From the NCBI RefSeq assembly GCF_030272615.1, contig NC_081410.1, forward strand, positions 567,817,152-567,877,151: 60,000 nucleotides of DNA, written 5' to 3'. Source of the DNA: Cryptomeria japonica (Eukaryota; Streptophyta; Pinopsida; Cupressales; Cupressaceae). The stretch's first letter is position 1; the number at the start of each line of letters is the position of its first letter. Made by a program: the position numbers and the translations under genes. The notes below the pieces were generated by a model, which searched no databases, was not told the origin of the DNA, and saw nothing but the letters and a program-made list of their open reading frames with translations. Positions 10,247 through 22,435 of the stretch are shown piece after piece.

Positions 10247-11894
10247 TGTTGGCAACAATAATGAAGGAAAACTGAGAGGGGGTGAATCAATTTTCACCAA
10301 ATTAAACAATTTCAGCACAAGCTCAGATCATATCAACTGCAACAAGAATAAAGATAAAGACAATAACAACAACACACACACAACACCAAGATTTTTTACG
10401 TGGGAAAAATGGTTAAGCGAAAAACCATGGTGGGAACCTACCCACAATAAGATGATACTCTATAGTAGTATGTGTAAATATTACAAAGGGGAATGCACAT
10501 GCATTCAGACACATTGCTTAGAGCTCACTGCTCAAGTGAGATGACCTAGAAGGCTCCAACCCTCAGGGAAGGCTCACTAACTTACACTAATATTTGGACT
10601 ACAATTTGGATTATATGAACTGAAAGAATAGCATCTCCTAATGCCTAATGACAGTTTCGGTTAAGCTCATTTGTCTACCCTGCAACAATATTTTCTAAAC
10701 ACTTCACACCGAAAGATGAATTCACTTGTTCACACATATACCACTCACTGATCTAATGTAGACACACCCATCATGCGTGAATTACATGAATCTAACACCT
10801 ATTTATACAATTCATCAACCTTGACTACAAGGTCAACCAAACCCTCAACCCTTAATTACAAAATTATATCACATGATACATAAATATACCACAAGACAAA
10901 TACAATGTAATAGATGACATAGCATGGACCTAAATCAACTCCTAAAATGTGCACCGCCATCAAAGACCTCAACAAGATCAACCATAATAGTCCAAGGGGT
11001 TGAGCTTAGTTGGTTAAAGCATTGAGTTCTCAATGTGGAGACCCAAGTTCAACTCCCATGAGGGACACCTTTGTGTAGAATTCTAAGTTGTGACTCTTGG
11101 TCTTCCATTGGTTGTATTTGTCTCATTGTTATGTGGATTTCTAAGTTGTGACCCTTGGTCTTCCAATTGTTGTTTCTAGTTTGGTGCTCGAAAGGAGCTA
11201 CTATTTGTAATAAGTTTGCTCGAAAGGAGCTGGTATTTGTAATAATTTTGTAACGTGGATGCTCGAATGAGAAAAAATGAGCTTTGTAATTCTATGATAC
11301 TTAATACAAAAAAATACCACATAACACGAAGAATATCACCAAACCCATAAGATCTTCAAGAACATGCACAAGGATCAATTGGGACCACCAAAATAAATAG
11401 ACCATGATTAGGAAACACCAACAAGCATGTCAGAACCATTCACAATAGTTGCACCAACACCACTTAATAAACTCTTCATCAATCAACACACTAGCACTCA
11501 AGAACAGTTATCAGCAACAATTCGTACAAGAAAGATAACTTGTGGAGCACAAAATCATGAACCATTTGAAATGAAACATGAACATCCAAAACACTCTCCC
11601 AAATCCGCAACCAAAGATTTAATCATATCGGATCAAATACTAAACTCTGCTAACCATAGAACAGAAGAACAATCTTCATATTGGAATCCACAACTCAACC
11701 AAATTACAACATAGCATCATGGAATCAATAAAGAATGAAGTGTATCTAGTTGATTCAGCATCCCAAATAGATAAACCAACCAGATGAACTCACTACAAAT
11801 ACTGGATAACCAAATAGCTCTCTGCAACACAGAAACATAGGAATATGTTTCCATCAATGACAACAACATATCCTAGCAACAACAATATCCAAAA
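10247..11894 (-). mobile_element. CopA copy 1, 3' LTR (contains a SINE)
   Basis: On the + strand it starts TGTTGGCAAC and ends near ATATCCAAAA (degraded from ATATCCAACA). It is next to the polypurine-like AAAGGGGAAGA read on the minus strand. Without the SINE its length agrees with the right LTR once that LTR's nested insertion is removed (about 1345 bases). Confidence 0.8.
10990..11313 (+). mobile_element. tRNA-derived SINE
   Basis: The 5' end resembles a tRNA. A box A-like TGAGCTTAGTTGG lies at about 11001, an anticodon-stem-like ATTGAGTTCTCAAT follows, and a box B-like AGTTCAACTCC lies at 11046-11056. Downstream come two direct repeat pairs, TTCTAAGTTGTGACYCTTGG and CTCGAAAGGAGCT...TATTTGTAATAA. 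The 3' end is TTAATACAAAAAAA. The equivalent position of the other three CopA LTRs lacks it. No perfect flanking duplication was found, and a few target bases appear to be lost. Confidence 0.75.
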
Positions 11895-12230
11895 ATCTTC
11901 CCCTTTGGCATTGATGGCAACATATGAATGTCAAAAACAATCAATGCAAAGGAATGAATCAACACCAACAACCTCCAAAAAATTCCCCTAAGATCATGCA
12001 CACAAATCTCCAAAGATAAGGCAGTTTTTCACATGCTTCTCTCCTCCTTTGACAACAATGCCAAAGACAAAGTATGGATCATTATTCTCTCCCCCTTTAC
12101 AACATAAAATCACAACTTTGAACATTTGAATTAGTGTCTCACTACTACGACTGAGTAGCAACACCAAATCATCAACTCGGATAAAAAGATAAGGCTCTGA
12201 AGTCCATCGGATCGATGCATCTCAATGCAT
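11895..12230 (-). other. CopA copy 1, 3' untranslated part
   Basis: Non-coding sequence between RNase H and the 3' LTR. On the minus strand it contains purine-rich runs including the tract next to the LTR. No gene is seen. Confidence 0.55.
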
Positions 12231-15062
12231 CTAGTTCTCGTCAGGAGGGGTAGAGACCCCTAACTTGTCTCTCAAATAGACAAATGTATCTATAGACAAA
12301 GGCTTAGTGAAGATATCTACAATCAGATCCTTTGTAGATACATATTCTAATCTGACTTCTTCATCACTGAATTTCTCCCTTAGGAAATGATACTTTATTG
12401 ATACATGCTTTGTTTTAGAATGCAGTTTCGGATTCTTGGAAATATTGATAGCACTTGAATTATCATAATATATGATAGTAAACTCATCATAAATAACTCT
12501 AATATCCTTCAACATATGCTTCATCCAAACTACCTAAGTACAATTGAGCTAGTAGCAACAATGTATTAAGCTTCAGCAATAGATAGAGATACATCATCTT
12601 TCTTCTTACTGGACCATCAAATCAACTTCTCTCCCAAAAAGAAAGCTCCATAGGTAGTGCTCTTTCAGTCATCAATATCACCTGCCAATCAACATCAATA
12701 TAGACACATATCAAAAATCATCACTCTTCAAATACCATAAGCCATAGTCAACATTACTCTTCAAGTATCTAAAAAATCCTCTTCACAGTAGTAACATGAG
12801 ACTCTTTAGGATCAGCTTGAAATATAGCACAAAGAAAAACAACATGCATAGTGTATAGTCTAGTCTGAGTTAAGTACAACAATCCACCAACCATAGATCT
12901 ATACAAGGTCTGATTAACTTTATGAGATTCATCATTCTTAGACAACTTGCATCCTGTCACCATAGGAGTTCTAACATGTTTAGAATCATCTAACCCAAAC
13001 TTCTTCAGTAATTCCTTCACATACTTCGATTGAGAAATGAAAATGCCTTTGTTAGTTTATATAATTTGTAATCCTAAGAAGAATTTCATCTTACCAATCA
13101 TAGACATCTCAAATTCCGTTTGAATATAATCAACAAACTTCATACTCAAATAATCATCTCCTAAAAAAATGATATCATCAACAAAGACTTCAACAATCAA
13201 AATGTTATCATTATCAACCTTAGAGTATAAGTTACTATCAGTAGTGCCTTTACATAATCCCAACTTCAATAAATACTTATCTAATCTAGCATACCAAGCT
13301 CTAGGGGCTTGCTTTAGTCCATAAAATGCTTTCTTCTATTTGCATACCATATCTCCTTCATTTGACAACTTCAATTCTAGCTACCAGAACAAAAGTCTCC
13401 TCATAGTCAATTAATTCCATCTGTGAACACCCTTTACATACCAATCTCGCTTTGTTTCTAACAACTTCACCAGCTTCATTCAATGTATTCTGGAACACCC
13501 ATTTAATACCAATTACATTCTTGTCTTTAAGTCTCGAAACAATCTCCCAAGTGTTATTTTTCTCAATCTGATTCAGCTCTTCTTCCATTGCTTTTATCTC
13601 GTTCTCATCTTTACATGCTTCTACAACATCTTTAGGATCAATATTTGAAATCAAACATATCTCTTTAGCAACAATCCTTCTCCTAGTCATCACACCTTTA
13701 TTCTTATCACCAATAATATGATTTTCTGCATGATTCAATCTTACATGCCTCAGAGTCTTTTGATTGTTCTAATTATCTAGCTCTTGAACTTCATTACCGG
13801 CAACAACAATATCTGGATTACCTGTCCCTATCAGATCATTATGCTTCAAGATCTCAGTCTATACAAGATTTGAAACAACATCTTCTTCACCAAACTCATA
13901 TCTGCATGCTCTGATATACTTTCCAAGACATTCATCTACCTTCATATTTGCACTCTCTACTATCTTTCTTAGTCTCTTGTTGTAACACTGGTAGGCCTTT
14001 CTCTTTGTAGAATAACCCAAAAAGATTCCTTCATCACATCTTGCATCAAAATTTTCTATATCCTCATCTCTTTTGATATAACATTTTCTTACAAAAAATA
14101 TGAAATATCTAACTGTAGGAACATGACCAAACCATAGCTCATAAGGAGTCCTACCGGAATCACCTTTTATATGCACCCGATTGAATGTGTAAATAACAGT
14201 GCTAACAACTTCTCTCCAAAAGGTTTTTGCAACATTTTCTTCAATCAACATAGTCCTGGCAACATCCAAAATGGTTATGTTCTTCCTTTCAACCACTCCA
14301 TTCTATTGAGGGTTTCTAGGAGTAGATAATTGTCTTCTAATTCCATTCTTCTCACAAAATGTATCAAAATCTCCTGATGTAAATTCTCCTCCTCTGTTAG
14401 ATCTCAGACACTTCATCTTCAACCCTATCTCAATCTTCACCTTAGTTTTGAATATCTTGAATTTATCCAGTGCTTCTGATTTCTCCCTTAGAAAGGTAAC
14501 CCACATCATCCTAGAATAATCATGAAGACAACTTACTCTTGAATGCAATTCTTGTTAGCTTTCCCAACTGACATTCCTTACATACCAGATTAGCAGGATT
14601 CACAATCTTAGAAAAGTCTCTAACAGCTTGAGTAGAACTTATCCTTATCATGCACTCAAAATAAACATGACACAACCTTTTATGCCACAACCAACTTTCA
14701 TCAATCTGAGCAATTAAACAACTTTTCTCACCAACATTCAAATGGAAGATATTACCTTTAGTTTTAGTCCCTAATGCAATCTCTATACCTAAGGCATTTA
14801 GGATCTTACATTTACCATTCTTGAATTGCAAATCATATCCCTTGTCAAGCATCTGTCCAACACTCAAAAGATTATGCTTCAAACCTTCAACATACAAGAC
14901 ATCATCAGCATTATGTTTACCATTAAAAGGTATAGAACCTCTACCACTTATCGCACAAGCTTTATCATTTCCAAATCTTACTATACACCCATCATAACTC
15001 TCCATACTCATAAATTTGTTTTTTATCACCTGTCATATGATGTGAACAACCATTGTCAATTA
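12231..15062 (-). pseudogene. CopA copy 1 pol: protease, integrase, RT, RNase H (Ty1/copia)
   Basis: Reading leftward on the minus strand: a protease motif DNGCSHHMTG near 15057-15028 (Asn where Ser or Thr is usual); GAG-pre-integrase (SWLWHKRLCH, then LVCKECQLGK); integrase core with LRSNRGGEF (Asn in place of the second catalytic Asp) and VERKN; RT (AMEEELNQIEKNNTWEI, KQAPRAWYARLDKYL, FVDDIIF); and RNase H (DNSSAINISKNPKLHSKTKH, DIFTKPL). Gene order PR-IN-RT-RH identifies Ty1/copia. Compared with copy 2, about 110 bases are missing near 14520 (integrase N-part with the first catalytic Asp) and about 115 bases near 13356 (the YQMDVKSAFLNG part of RT). Several frameshifts and stops are present, so it is inactive. 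Confidence 0.88.
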
Positions 15063-15092
15063 CCCATTAATCTTTCTCTTCAATCTTAGCAG

Positions 15093-16200
15093 CTAAATCT
15101 TTCTCCTCAATAATGTAGCTTGATCATCTTCCTTGATAGCAATAAATACAAATTTGTCTTCTGAATTTCCATTCTTTGATTCTTCATCTGTCACACCTTC
15201 ATCAGTAGCATAATAACACCTATTCTGATATATGAACTTCTGGTTAGGCTTATAGGGCTTATCATTCTTATCATGCTTCTCATATCTATCATACTTATCA
15301 TGTCTATCATGCCTTTCATGCTTATCATATCTAGACATTCGTTCATGACACCTAGAAGCAAAATGAGATATCTTATTACAAGATAAACATTTCAAAGTTA
15401 ACTTTCCATCATACTTACCGACTTCATTAGGCAGTCTTCTAGCAATAAGTGCTTCAAGCTCATCCAATTCTATTTCTTTCTCTTACATTTCTCTCTTTTC
15501 TTTTTCATATCTGGATACCCAACATGAACTTTCTTCCATATCACACTTTTGCTTCTTGGATACAGAGGCTCCAAATGCAGTCTTAGATTTTCCATGTGAT
15601 TCTCCAAATTCGCTCAACTCAAATGCAGTAAACTTTCCAACCAACATGTCTCTTGTCACAATAGTCACACTCTAGATTTCATCAATAGCAACTACTTTAT
15701 GCTTGTAAGCAGGAGGTAACGATCTTAAAACTTTAGCAAAAAAATTATCTTCTTGAAGAGTTCCACTGACACATATGATGTTCATGACAAGCTCATTAAC
15801 CTTAGCCATAAAGGATGCTATGTTTTCATCTTCTCCCATCTTTAATGCCTCATACTTTCATTTCAAAGTCTGCAACTTAGCTACTTTGACTTTAGCATCT
15901 CCTTCATACAAGGTCTCCAGTCTTCCAAATCTCATGTGCAGTCTTCAATCCCATCACATTAGTCATTTTTGAATTGGTCAAGGAACTCAATAATGCTTCC
16001 TTATCTCTCATGTTATGTTCATCATCCTTGATCTCAGTAACAATAACTGACCCATTCTAAGGAACATTGTAGACATTCTTTGTAATCTTCCAATACTCAT
16101 TGCCAAGACACTTCAAGTGAACTTCCATCCAGTCCTTCCATACAGGATAATTACTTCCATCAAATCTAGGACTCTCCTTCATGAACACATAGGTTTCCAT
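15093..16200 (-). pseudogene. CopA copy 1 gag
   Basis: It starts at an ATG at 16200-16198, in the context ESPRFDGSNYPVWKDWMEVH, typical for copia gag. A UBN2-like segment (LKTAHEIWK) follows. Near the end come a CCHC zinc knuckle, CLSCNKISHFASRC, and an Arg/Lys/His/Asp-rich repeat (KHERHDRHDKYDRYEKHDKN). The frame is broken several times. Gag would form the particle core and bind element RNA. Copy 2 at 30176-31284 has the same layout. Confidence 0.8.
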
Positions 16201-16237
16201 CCTGGATCTCCTCAAGTGGTCAAGCTCCATTCGCAGG

Positions 16238-16254
16238 ATCTAGCTCTGATACCA
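16238..16254 (-). other. CopA copy 1 primer-binding site (tRNA-iMet)
   Basis: On the minus strand TGGTATCAGAGCTAGAT lies two bases inside the 5' LTR end; TGGTATCAGAGC is the standard plant initiator-Met primer site. Confidence 0.85.
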
Positions 16255-16256
16255 AT

Positions 16257-18274
16257 TGTTGGCAACAACAATGAAGGAAAACTAAGAGGAGGGGGGTGAA
16301 TCCGTTTTCACCAAATTAAACAATTTAAGCACAATCTTAAATCAGATCAACTACAAAAAGAATACAGATAAAGACAATAACAACAATACACACAACACCA
16401 AGATTTCTGACGTGGAAGACCCGGTTAAGGGAAAAATCACAGTTGGAACCTACCCACAATAAGATGATACTTTGCAGTAGTATGTGTAAATATTACAATG
16501 GGGAATGCACATGCTTCCAGGCACACTACCTAGAGCTCACTGCTCAAAATGAGATGACCTAGAATGCTGCAACCCTCAAGGAAGGCTTACTACCTTACAA
16601 TAATATTCGAACTACAACTTGGATTACATGAACTGAAAGAATAACATCTCCTAATGCCCTATCATAGTTTTGGTTAAGTTCATTTGTCTACCCTACAACA
16701 ATCTTTGCTTAACACTTCCCACTAAAAGATAAATTCGCTTGTTTGAACATACACTGCTCTCTGATAATGCATACACACCCATCATGCATGAATTACATGA
16801 ATCTAACACCTATTTATATAATTCATCAACCTTGACTACAAGGGCGGCCAAACCGTCAAGCCTTAATTACAAAATTACATCACACGATACATAAATATAC
16901 CACCGAACCAATCCAATTCCATAAATGACATAGCATGGACCTAAATCAACTCCTCAAAAACACACCACCATAGGAGACCTCGCCAAGATCAACCGCAACA
17001 TGTTACACCTCCAAAAATACTTGAAGAGGGGAAAAATGAGCAAGGTAGGATTAGATGGTTAGTATGCAAACAAAGCATTCAAACACATAAAAGCATGTGC
17101 GCCTTCCTCACTTGAGTGGAATGGTCCTTGAAGGGAATGTGGAATGCTCTCCAAGTGATTAACAAGATAGGTTGGATTTTATAGGATTTTGGATGGATTT
17201 GAATTGAAAGATTGAAGGAAGAAGAGAGAGGAGAAATGGGCAACATGGGAATGCTATGAGAAGAAGTGGATTATTTGTGAGGAAATGATCATCCAACTTA
17301 TAGATTGGAGGAGGCCAATGAAGGGCCAAGATTGATTTCCTTATGGAGGGTTGAGATTGATTTAAGATGGAAGGCATGGATCAAGGGTTCTTTGGGAAAA
17401 TAAACAAGAATATAAAATTCCTTGGGGGAAGGGGGGAGAAATTTAAATTTCAAAATGAGGAATTAAAAATTCCAAAATAAGGATGCATTGAGGAAAATAA
17501 TCATTGGAGGGACATTAGAAGAATTAGGGAATAATTAATATATTTGATAAATTAATTGTTGGACAATAGTGACAGGATTAATTAAATTGGATTTAAGCAA
17601 CTCTAAGAGGAATAAGGATAACACAATTAAATTAATTAATTATGTTGACAGGATTAGGTTAATTTAAATATTAATTTTAGGTGTCTACAATACCGCATAA
17701 CATGAAGAATATCGTTGGACCCATAAGATCTTCAAGAACATGCACAAGGATCAATGCGGACCACCAAAACAAATGAACACGATTAGGAAACACCAACAAA
17801 CACCTTATAACCATCTGTAATAGCTGCACCAACACCACTTAATCAAATCTTCATCAATCAACACGCTAGCACTCAATAACACTTATCAGTAGCAATTCAT
17901 ACAAGAAAGATAAGTTGCGGAGCACCAAATCATGAACCATCTAAAATGAAGATACACATGAACATACAAAACACTCTCCCAAATCTGCAACCAAAGATTT
18001 AATCAGACTGAATCAAATACCAAACTCTACTAACCATAGAACAAATGAACAATCTTCATACCAGAATCCACAACTCAACCAAATCACCACATAGCATCAT
18101 GGAATCAATAAAGAATCAAGTATCTCTAGTTGATTCAACATACCAAATAGATAAACCAACCATATCAACTCACTACAAATACCAGATCACCAAACAGCTC
18201 TCTGCAACACCAAATGACAGGAATATGTTGACATCAATGACAACAACAGATCGTAGCAGCAACAATATCCAATA
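16257..18274 (-). mobile_element. CopA copy 1, 5' LTR, interrupted by LTR-S
   Basis: On the + strand it begins TGTTGGCAAC beside the primer site and ends ATATCCAATA, followed by the AGATT duplication. Of its 2018 bases, 673 are the nested LTR-S insertion with its duplication, leaving about 1345 bases. Confidence 0.82.
17022..17689 (-). mobile_element. LTR-S solo LTR in CopA copy 1 5' LTR
   Basis: A TG...CA block reads TGTAGACACCTAAAAT at its start on the minus strand. It is flanked by ATACT (17017-17021) and ATACC (17690-17694), a near-perfect five-base target duplication. The CopA LTR at about 24690 shows the empty site, CTCCAAAATACCACATAAC. It is 668 bases long, shorter than the 993-base counterpart at 32107, because of internal deletions. 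Confidence 0.82.
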
Positions 18275-18465
18275 AGATTACGATTGGTTGGAGGCATGAG
18301 GTAGGATGAAGGATTAGGATTGGATGGAGGCTTGAGGTAGGATGGGGGATTAAAAGTGGATGGAGGATTGATGTAGGATGGGGGATTAGGATTAGATGGA
18401 GGATTGAGGTAGGATGGGGGATTAGGATTAGATGGAGGATTGAAGTAGGATGGGGGATTATGGTT
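18275..18465 (-). repeat. HostD minisatellite segment between CopA and GypB, copy 1
   Basis: About five units of the 36-base repeat GATTAGATGGAGGATTGAGG with TAGGATGGGGGATTAG. On the minus strand it reads PSYLNPPSNPNP in register. It is exactly one 36-base unit longer than the counterpart at 33686-33840. Confidence 0.8.
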
Positions 18466-19245
18466 TGATGCAGGAGCATCCTTGATTCTCAGCAATGTTG
18501 CATCAAACAAAAACACTTCTTTCAGTTTATTTTTTGTTTTGCAGTTTCAACATTTCTTTCTACATTTTCTTTCATGTGTTCACCAGATCTTGTAGTGCTA
18601 GATTTTGTTTGTAAACATGATTATCTTCCTTATTCCTGAACCACTAGAATTTTGGATTATTTTTTGGCAAGTTGTCGCTTCCGGATTTTGAGACAAATTT
18701 ATGACTGAGAACACTGAAACTTCTTGGACCTATTTGCTATTGACAAATCTTGCAGATCCTTTCCATAGGTTGCGGAGATCCGGTCCGTTGTTTCCATCCT
18801 TCCTTGGCGTGTGGCTGATCTTCCCTTTGATCCACACTTCGTCCTTTGGATTTTTCAGAGGATTTTTCAATGGTGGAGGCCAACCTGGTAGTTTTACATG
18901 TTTCATCATGTTCATTGTTCTTTGATTCTTCTTGGGCTGACCGGGTCCCTATAGACCATATAAATCAATGTAATTTAGCTTGTAGTAGAGAGGTTGTTAG
19001 AACTGAAAAGATCTATCTTGAGGTTAAGAGGTCTGGTATTGATCGAAACTATAATTGAGCATGTCTATATCAGGCTAGTGAAACAAATCTTGTAGCAGAC
19101 ATGTTGTTGGCAGATTGTAATTAGTTTTTCATGATATAATCAATAAACTGTATTCCATCCATCATCTTTTCTTCCTTTCTTTGTGGTTACTCTTATTGCA
19201 CAGTCTGGATAGGCCTCATTGAGGTCCCTCCTAACCATCACTGCA
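18466..19245 (+). mobile_element. GypB copy 1, 5' LTR (about 780 bp)
   Basis: It begins TGATGCAGGAGCATCC and ends CATCACTGCA, five bases before the primer site. The same LTR occurs at 33841-34622 and 40965-41742. No clean target duplication can be assigned because the flank is itself repetitive. Confidence 0.8.
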
Positions 19246-19250
19246 CCAAG

Positions 19251-19262
19251 TGGTATCAGAGC
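19251..19262 (+). other. GypB copy 1 primer-binding site (tRNA-iMet)
   Basis: TGGTATCAGAGC follows the LTR after CCAAG. Confidence 0.85.
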
Positions 19263-19357
19263 GATATTTCATTCCGAAGATTGCGTTGTCCTAAAATTTT
19301 TGTTGTGGGGTGGTGGATTGTGGATCCGACTTGCAGCTATAAAGGACTAGCATTAAG

Positions 19358-20696
19358 ATGGCGCGAAGAGGAAATAGGAATGGTGGAGTGCGTAAGAATG
19401 CAGACCCTGTTGTGGTGGAAATGTTGAGAAGAATTGCAGCCTGGTTGGAAGCTGTTGAAACGGCCCAGAGAAGAGATCGACATATTGAAGATGTGAGTGA
19501 AGATGAGGAAAGAAGAAGCACTGACTAACCAAGTAGAAAATCCACCGATGATCGACCTAGATGAGGAAAGGTTCTTGAGGGTTTTGAGTAGGGCGAACAC
19601 CAAACCACATTTTACCCCACTCGAGTATGATGGCAAGTTGGATTCAGATAAATTAATGGATTGAATCTCATATATGGAGAACTATTTTGATTTTGAAGGC
19701 ACCGTGGAAGAAAGAAATGTAAAATATGCCTATACTAGGTTGAAAGGTCATGCATCTCTGTGGTGGGAATATTTGCAAGTTGATAGGAAGAGAAGAGGCA
19801 AAGAGAAGATCAAATCATGGGAGCAGATGGTTGCCAAGTTGAAATCAATGTTTATGCTTGTTGATTACCGAGCAAATCTATTCTAGAAGTTGCAGAACTT
19901 GAAGCAGAAAGAATCAAGTGTGAAAGAGTGTACCGAAGAATTCTACAAGTTGAATATCAGATCTGGACATGTTGATGATAAGATTGAACAAGTTGCAAGA
20001 TATTTGAATGGATTGTGGATGTCTATACAAGATGAACTCAGTTTGATCAAGTTGCAAAGTATTGAAGAAGCTTACCAATATGCTTTGAAAGCGGAAGAGA
20101 AATTGAACAAAAGACATGAGAAAAGGCAGAGAGGTAGAGGTGGAAGGTTTTTCGAAGGAAGATTTCAAGGAGGGAGAGAATATTCTAGAGGAAGAGGAAC
20201 CTGTACAAATCAGAACAAGGACAAGGAAGTAAGAAAGGATGGTAGTTCATATCATAAGGATGATAAAAATTTCTATTGGAGAAGAGAACCTGATGGATAC
20301 CGGAATGAGGGTTTTGGAAAAGATCACAAAAGACAGGAAAAGAGAGTGTTTAAAGGAACTTGCTTTAAGTGTGGAGGAGATGGACATCGTGCATTTGAAT
20401 GTAGGAAGACAAAGAACACTGGGAGAACAACATTGATAGGAGAAGACCCTACCATATTAGCTAACAAGTCAGAAGATGGAGAACTATTGATGATGAGGAG
20501 ATCTTTGTGTCATACTGGAGAGGATGAGGAACCCTTGCAAAGGATAAATTTGTTCAAGACTAGATGTAAGGTATTTGTTAAGTGTTGTAAAGTTGTTATT
20601 GATAGTGGTAGTTCAGATAAACTTGTTTCAGAAGAGATGATGAATAAATTGAAGTTGGAAAGATTGAAACACCCTAAGCCTTACCAGATAACATAG
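19358..20696 (+). pseudogene. GypB copy 1 gag and start of protease (Ty3/gypsy, chromovirus-like)
   Basis: The start is ATG at 19358 (MARRGNRNGG). A retrotransposon gag core follows (FDFEGTVEERNVKYAYTRLK, GHASLWWEYLQ), then an Arg/Gly-rich stretch and a CCHC knuckle CFKCGGDGHRAFEC at 20361-20402. The protease active site VIDSGSS is at about 20598-20618. Frameshifts near 19530 and 19660, a stop near 19884 and another at about 20694 interrupt it. Comparison with copy 2 at 34735 shows some breaks shared and some private. Confidence 0.85.
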
Positions 20697-20699
20697 ATT

Positions 20700-21243
20700 A
20701 AAGATGATCAAAAGCTGTTAGTAAGTGAGAAAAGTTTGGTGAAATTGAAAATTAAGAATTATCATGATGAATTTTTGTGTGATATTATGCGTATGGATAT
20801 TTGTCACATCTTGTTGTGTAGACCTTGAGAGTTTGATAGACAGGAAATACATGATGGGAGAAAGAGCATATACACTATTGTTGCGAATGGGATGAAGCAA
20901 ACCTTGTTACCCTTGGAGGAACCCATGAAGAGTGAAGTTCTACGAATGCTAGAATCTATTTGGTGGATGTAAGAAAAATCCTGGATGGAATGAGAAATGA
21001 GAATGTGTGTTTTGCCTTAGTTCCTAACAAGACTGAGAACCTGCGAAATGAAGAACAATTAGAGGAGATAATGGAGTTGCTGACAGAGTATGAAGACATC
21101 ATTTTAGATAATGTGCCTAACGGATTACCACCTGTAAAGAGTATCAGTCATTGCATGGACCAGATTTCCAGAGCTAGTTTGCTTAACAAAGTTGCACATT
21201 GGATGACATCGACAGAGAATGAAGAGTTGAACAAGCAAGTGTA
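20700..21243 (+). pseudogene. GypB copy 1 protease end and RT N-terminal part
   Basis: It continues the pol frame with the end of protease (near 20800-20830, ILLCRP, normally LLGRPW) and a linker up to the RT approach (ELLTEYEDIILDNVPNGLPP). A stop at 21242-21244 is shared with copy 2. Confidence 0.7.
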
Positions 21244-21244
21244 G

Positions 21245-21973
21245 CAGTTGTTGAGAAAAGGTTTGATCTGAGAGAGTCTGAGTTCTTGTGCAGTTCCAGT
21301 AGTGTTAGCACCTAAGAATAATGGATAATGGAGGATGTGTATTGATTCCGGAGCAATAAACAAGATCACAGTGAAGTACCAGTTTCCTTTGCTTAGGATG
21401 GATGACATAATGGATTGTTTGAATGGAGCCAAATACTACACAAAGATAGACTTGAAGAGTTGGTATCATCATATCAAAATCAGAGAAGTATATGAGTGGA
21501 AGACAACATTCAAGAAAAGTGAAGGATTGTATGAATGGTTGGTGATGCCTTTTGGGTTGACTAATGCACCAAGTACTTTCATGAGATTGATGAATGAGGT
21601 ATTGAAGATATTATTAGATAAGTTTGTTATTGTGTATTTGGATGACATTCTGATTTTTAGTAAGACAAAAGAGGAGCATCTATTTCATTTAAGACAAGTT
21701 TTGCAGAGGTTGAGACAAGAGAAGTTGCTAATAAATCTAAAGAAGTGTAGTTTCATGAAGGAGGAATTAGTCTATTTGGGATTTGTGATATCTGTGAACA
21801 GATTGAAGATGGACCTTGAGAAGGTTAGAGGAATTATTGAATGGCCTACACTGGAAAGCATTGGAGAAGTAAGATCATTTCATGGATTGGCTAGTTTCTT
21901 CCAGAAGTTTATCAAAAATTCCAATTTAGTTTGTAGCCCTATGACTAAGACAATGAGAGGAGATAGGAAATAA
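21245..21973 (+). pseudogene. GypB copy 1 reverse transcriptase
   Basis: The RT domain runs from the LLRKGLI approach through [62 protein letters not shown] and the catalytic YLDD at 21635-21646, to the thumb (LVYLGFVIS). The order RT before integrase confirms Ty3/gypsy. Stops near 21270 and 21327, and TAA at about 21971 (the last shared with copy 2), inactivate it. Confidence 0.88.
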
Positions 21974-22435
21974 TCTAAGTGGACAACCAGAGAAAATAAG
22001 AGTTTTGAATTGTTGAAGCAGAAGGTGATTGAGCAACCTGTGTTAGCTTTACCAGATTTCAACAAAGTATTTCAAGTAGACTGTGATGCAAGTGGGAATG
22101 CAATTGGAGCTATGCTAAGTAAACAAGCGAGAGTAGTAGCTTATTTCAGTGAGAAGTTGAATGATGCCAAACAAAAACATTTAGTGTATGATCAGGAATT
22201 TTATGCCAGAGTTCAAGCCTTGAAGAAGTGGAGACATTACTTGTTGCCTAAGGAGTTTGTGTTGTATACTGATCATCAAGCCTTGTAGTATTTGAATAGT
22301 CAGAGTAAGTACAATCAGAGACACATGAGATGGGTAGAATTCTCGTAGAGCTACACCTTTGTGTTGAAGTGTAGAAGTGGAAAGTCAAACAAAGTTGTTG
22401 ATGCATTGGGTAGAAGGAGGAATTTGTTGACATAG
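21974..22435 (+). pseudogene. GypB copy 1 RNase H
   Basis: [50 protein letters not shown] and LYTDHQAL are standard Ty3/gypsy RNase H motifs. A TAG after DHQAL is private to this copy, where copy 2 reads Gln. The TAG after RRNLLT is shared. Confidence 0.85.

Noticed and set aside
10990-11075. Functional tRNA gene
   Set aside because: Box A and B are present, but the stems are imperfect and the sequence continues into a SINE body with an A-rich end.
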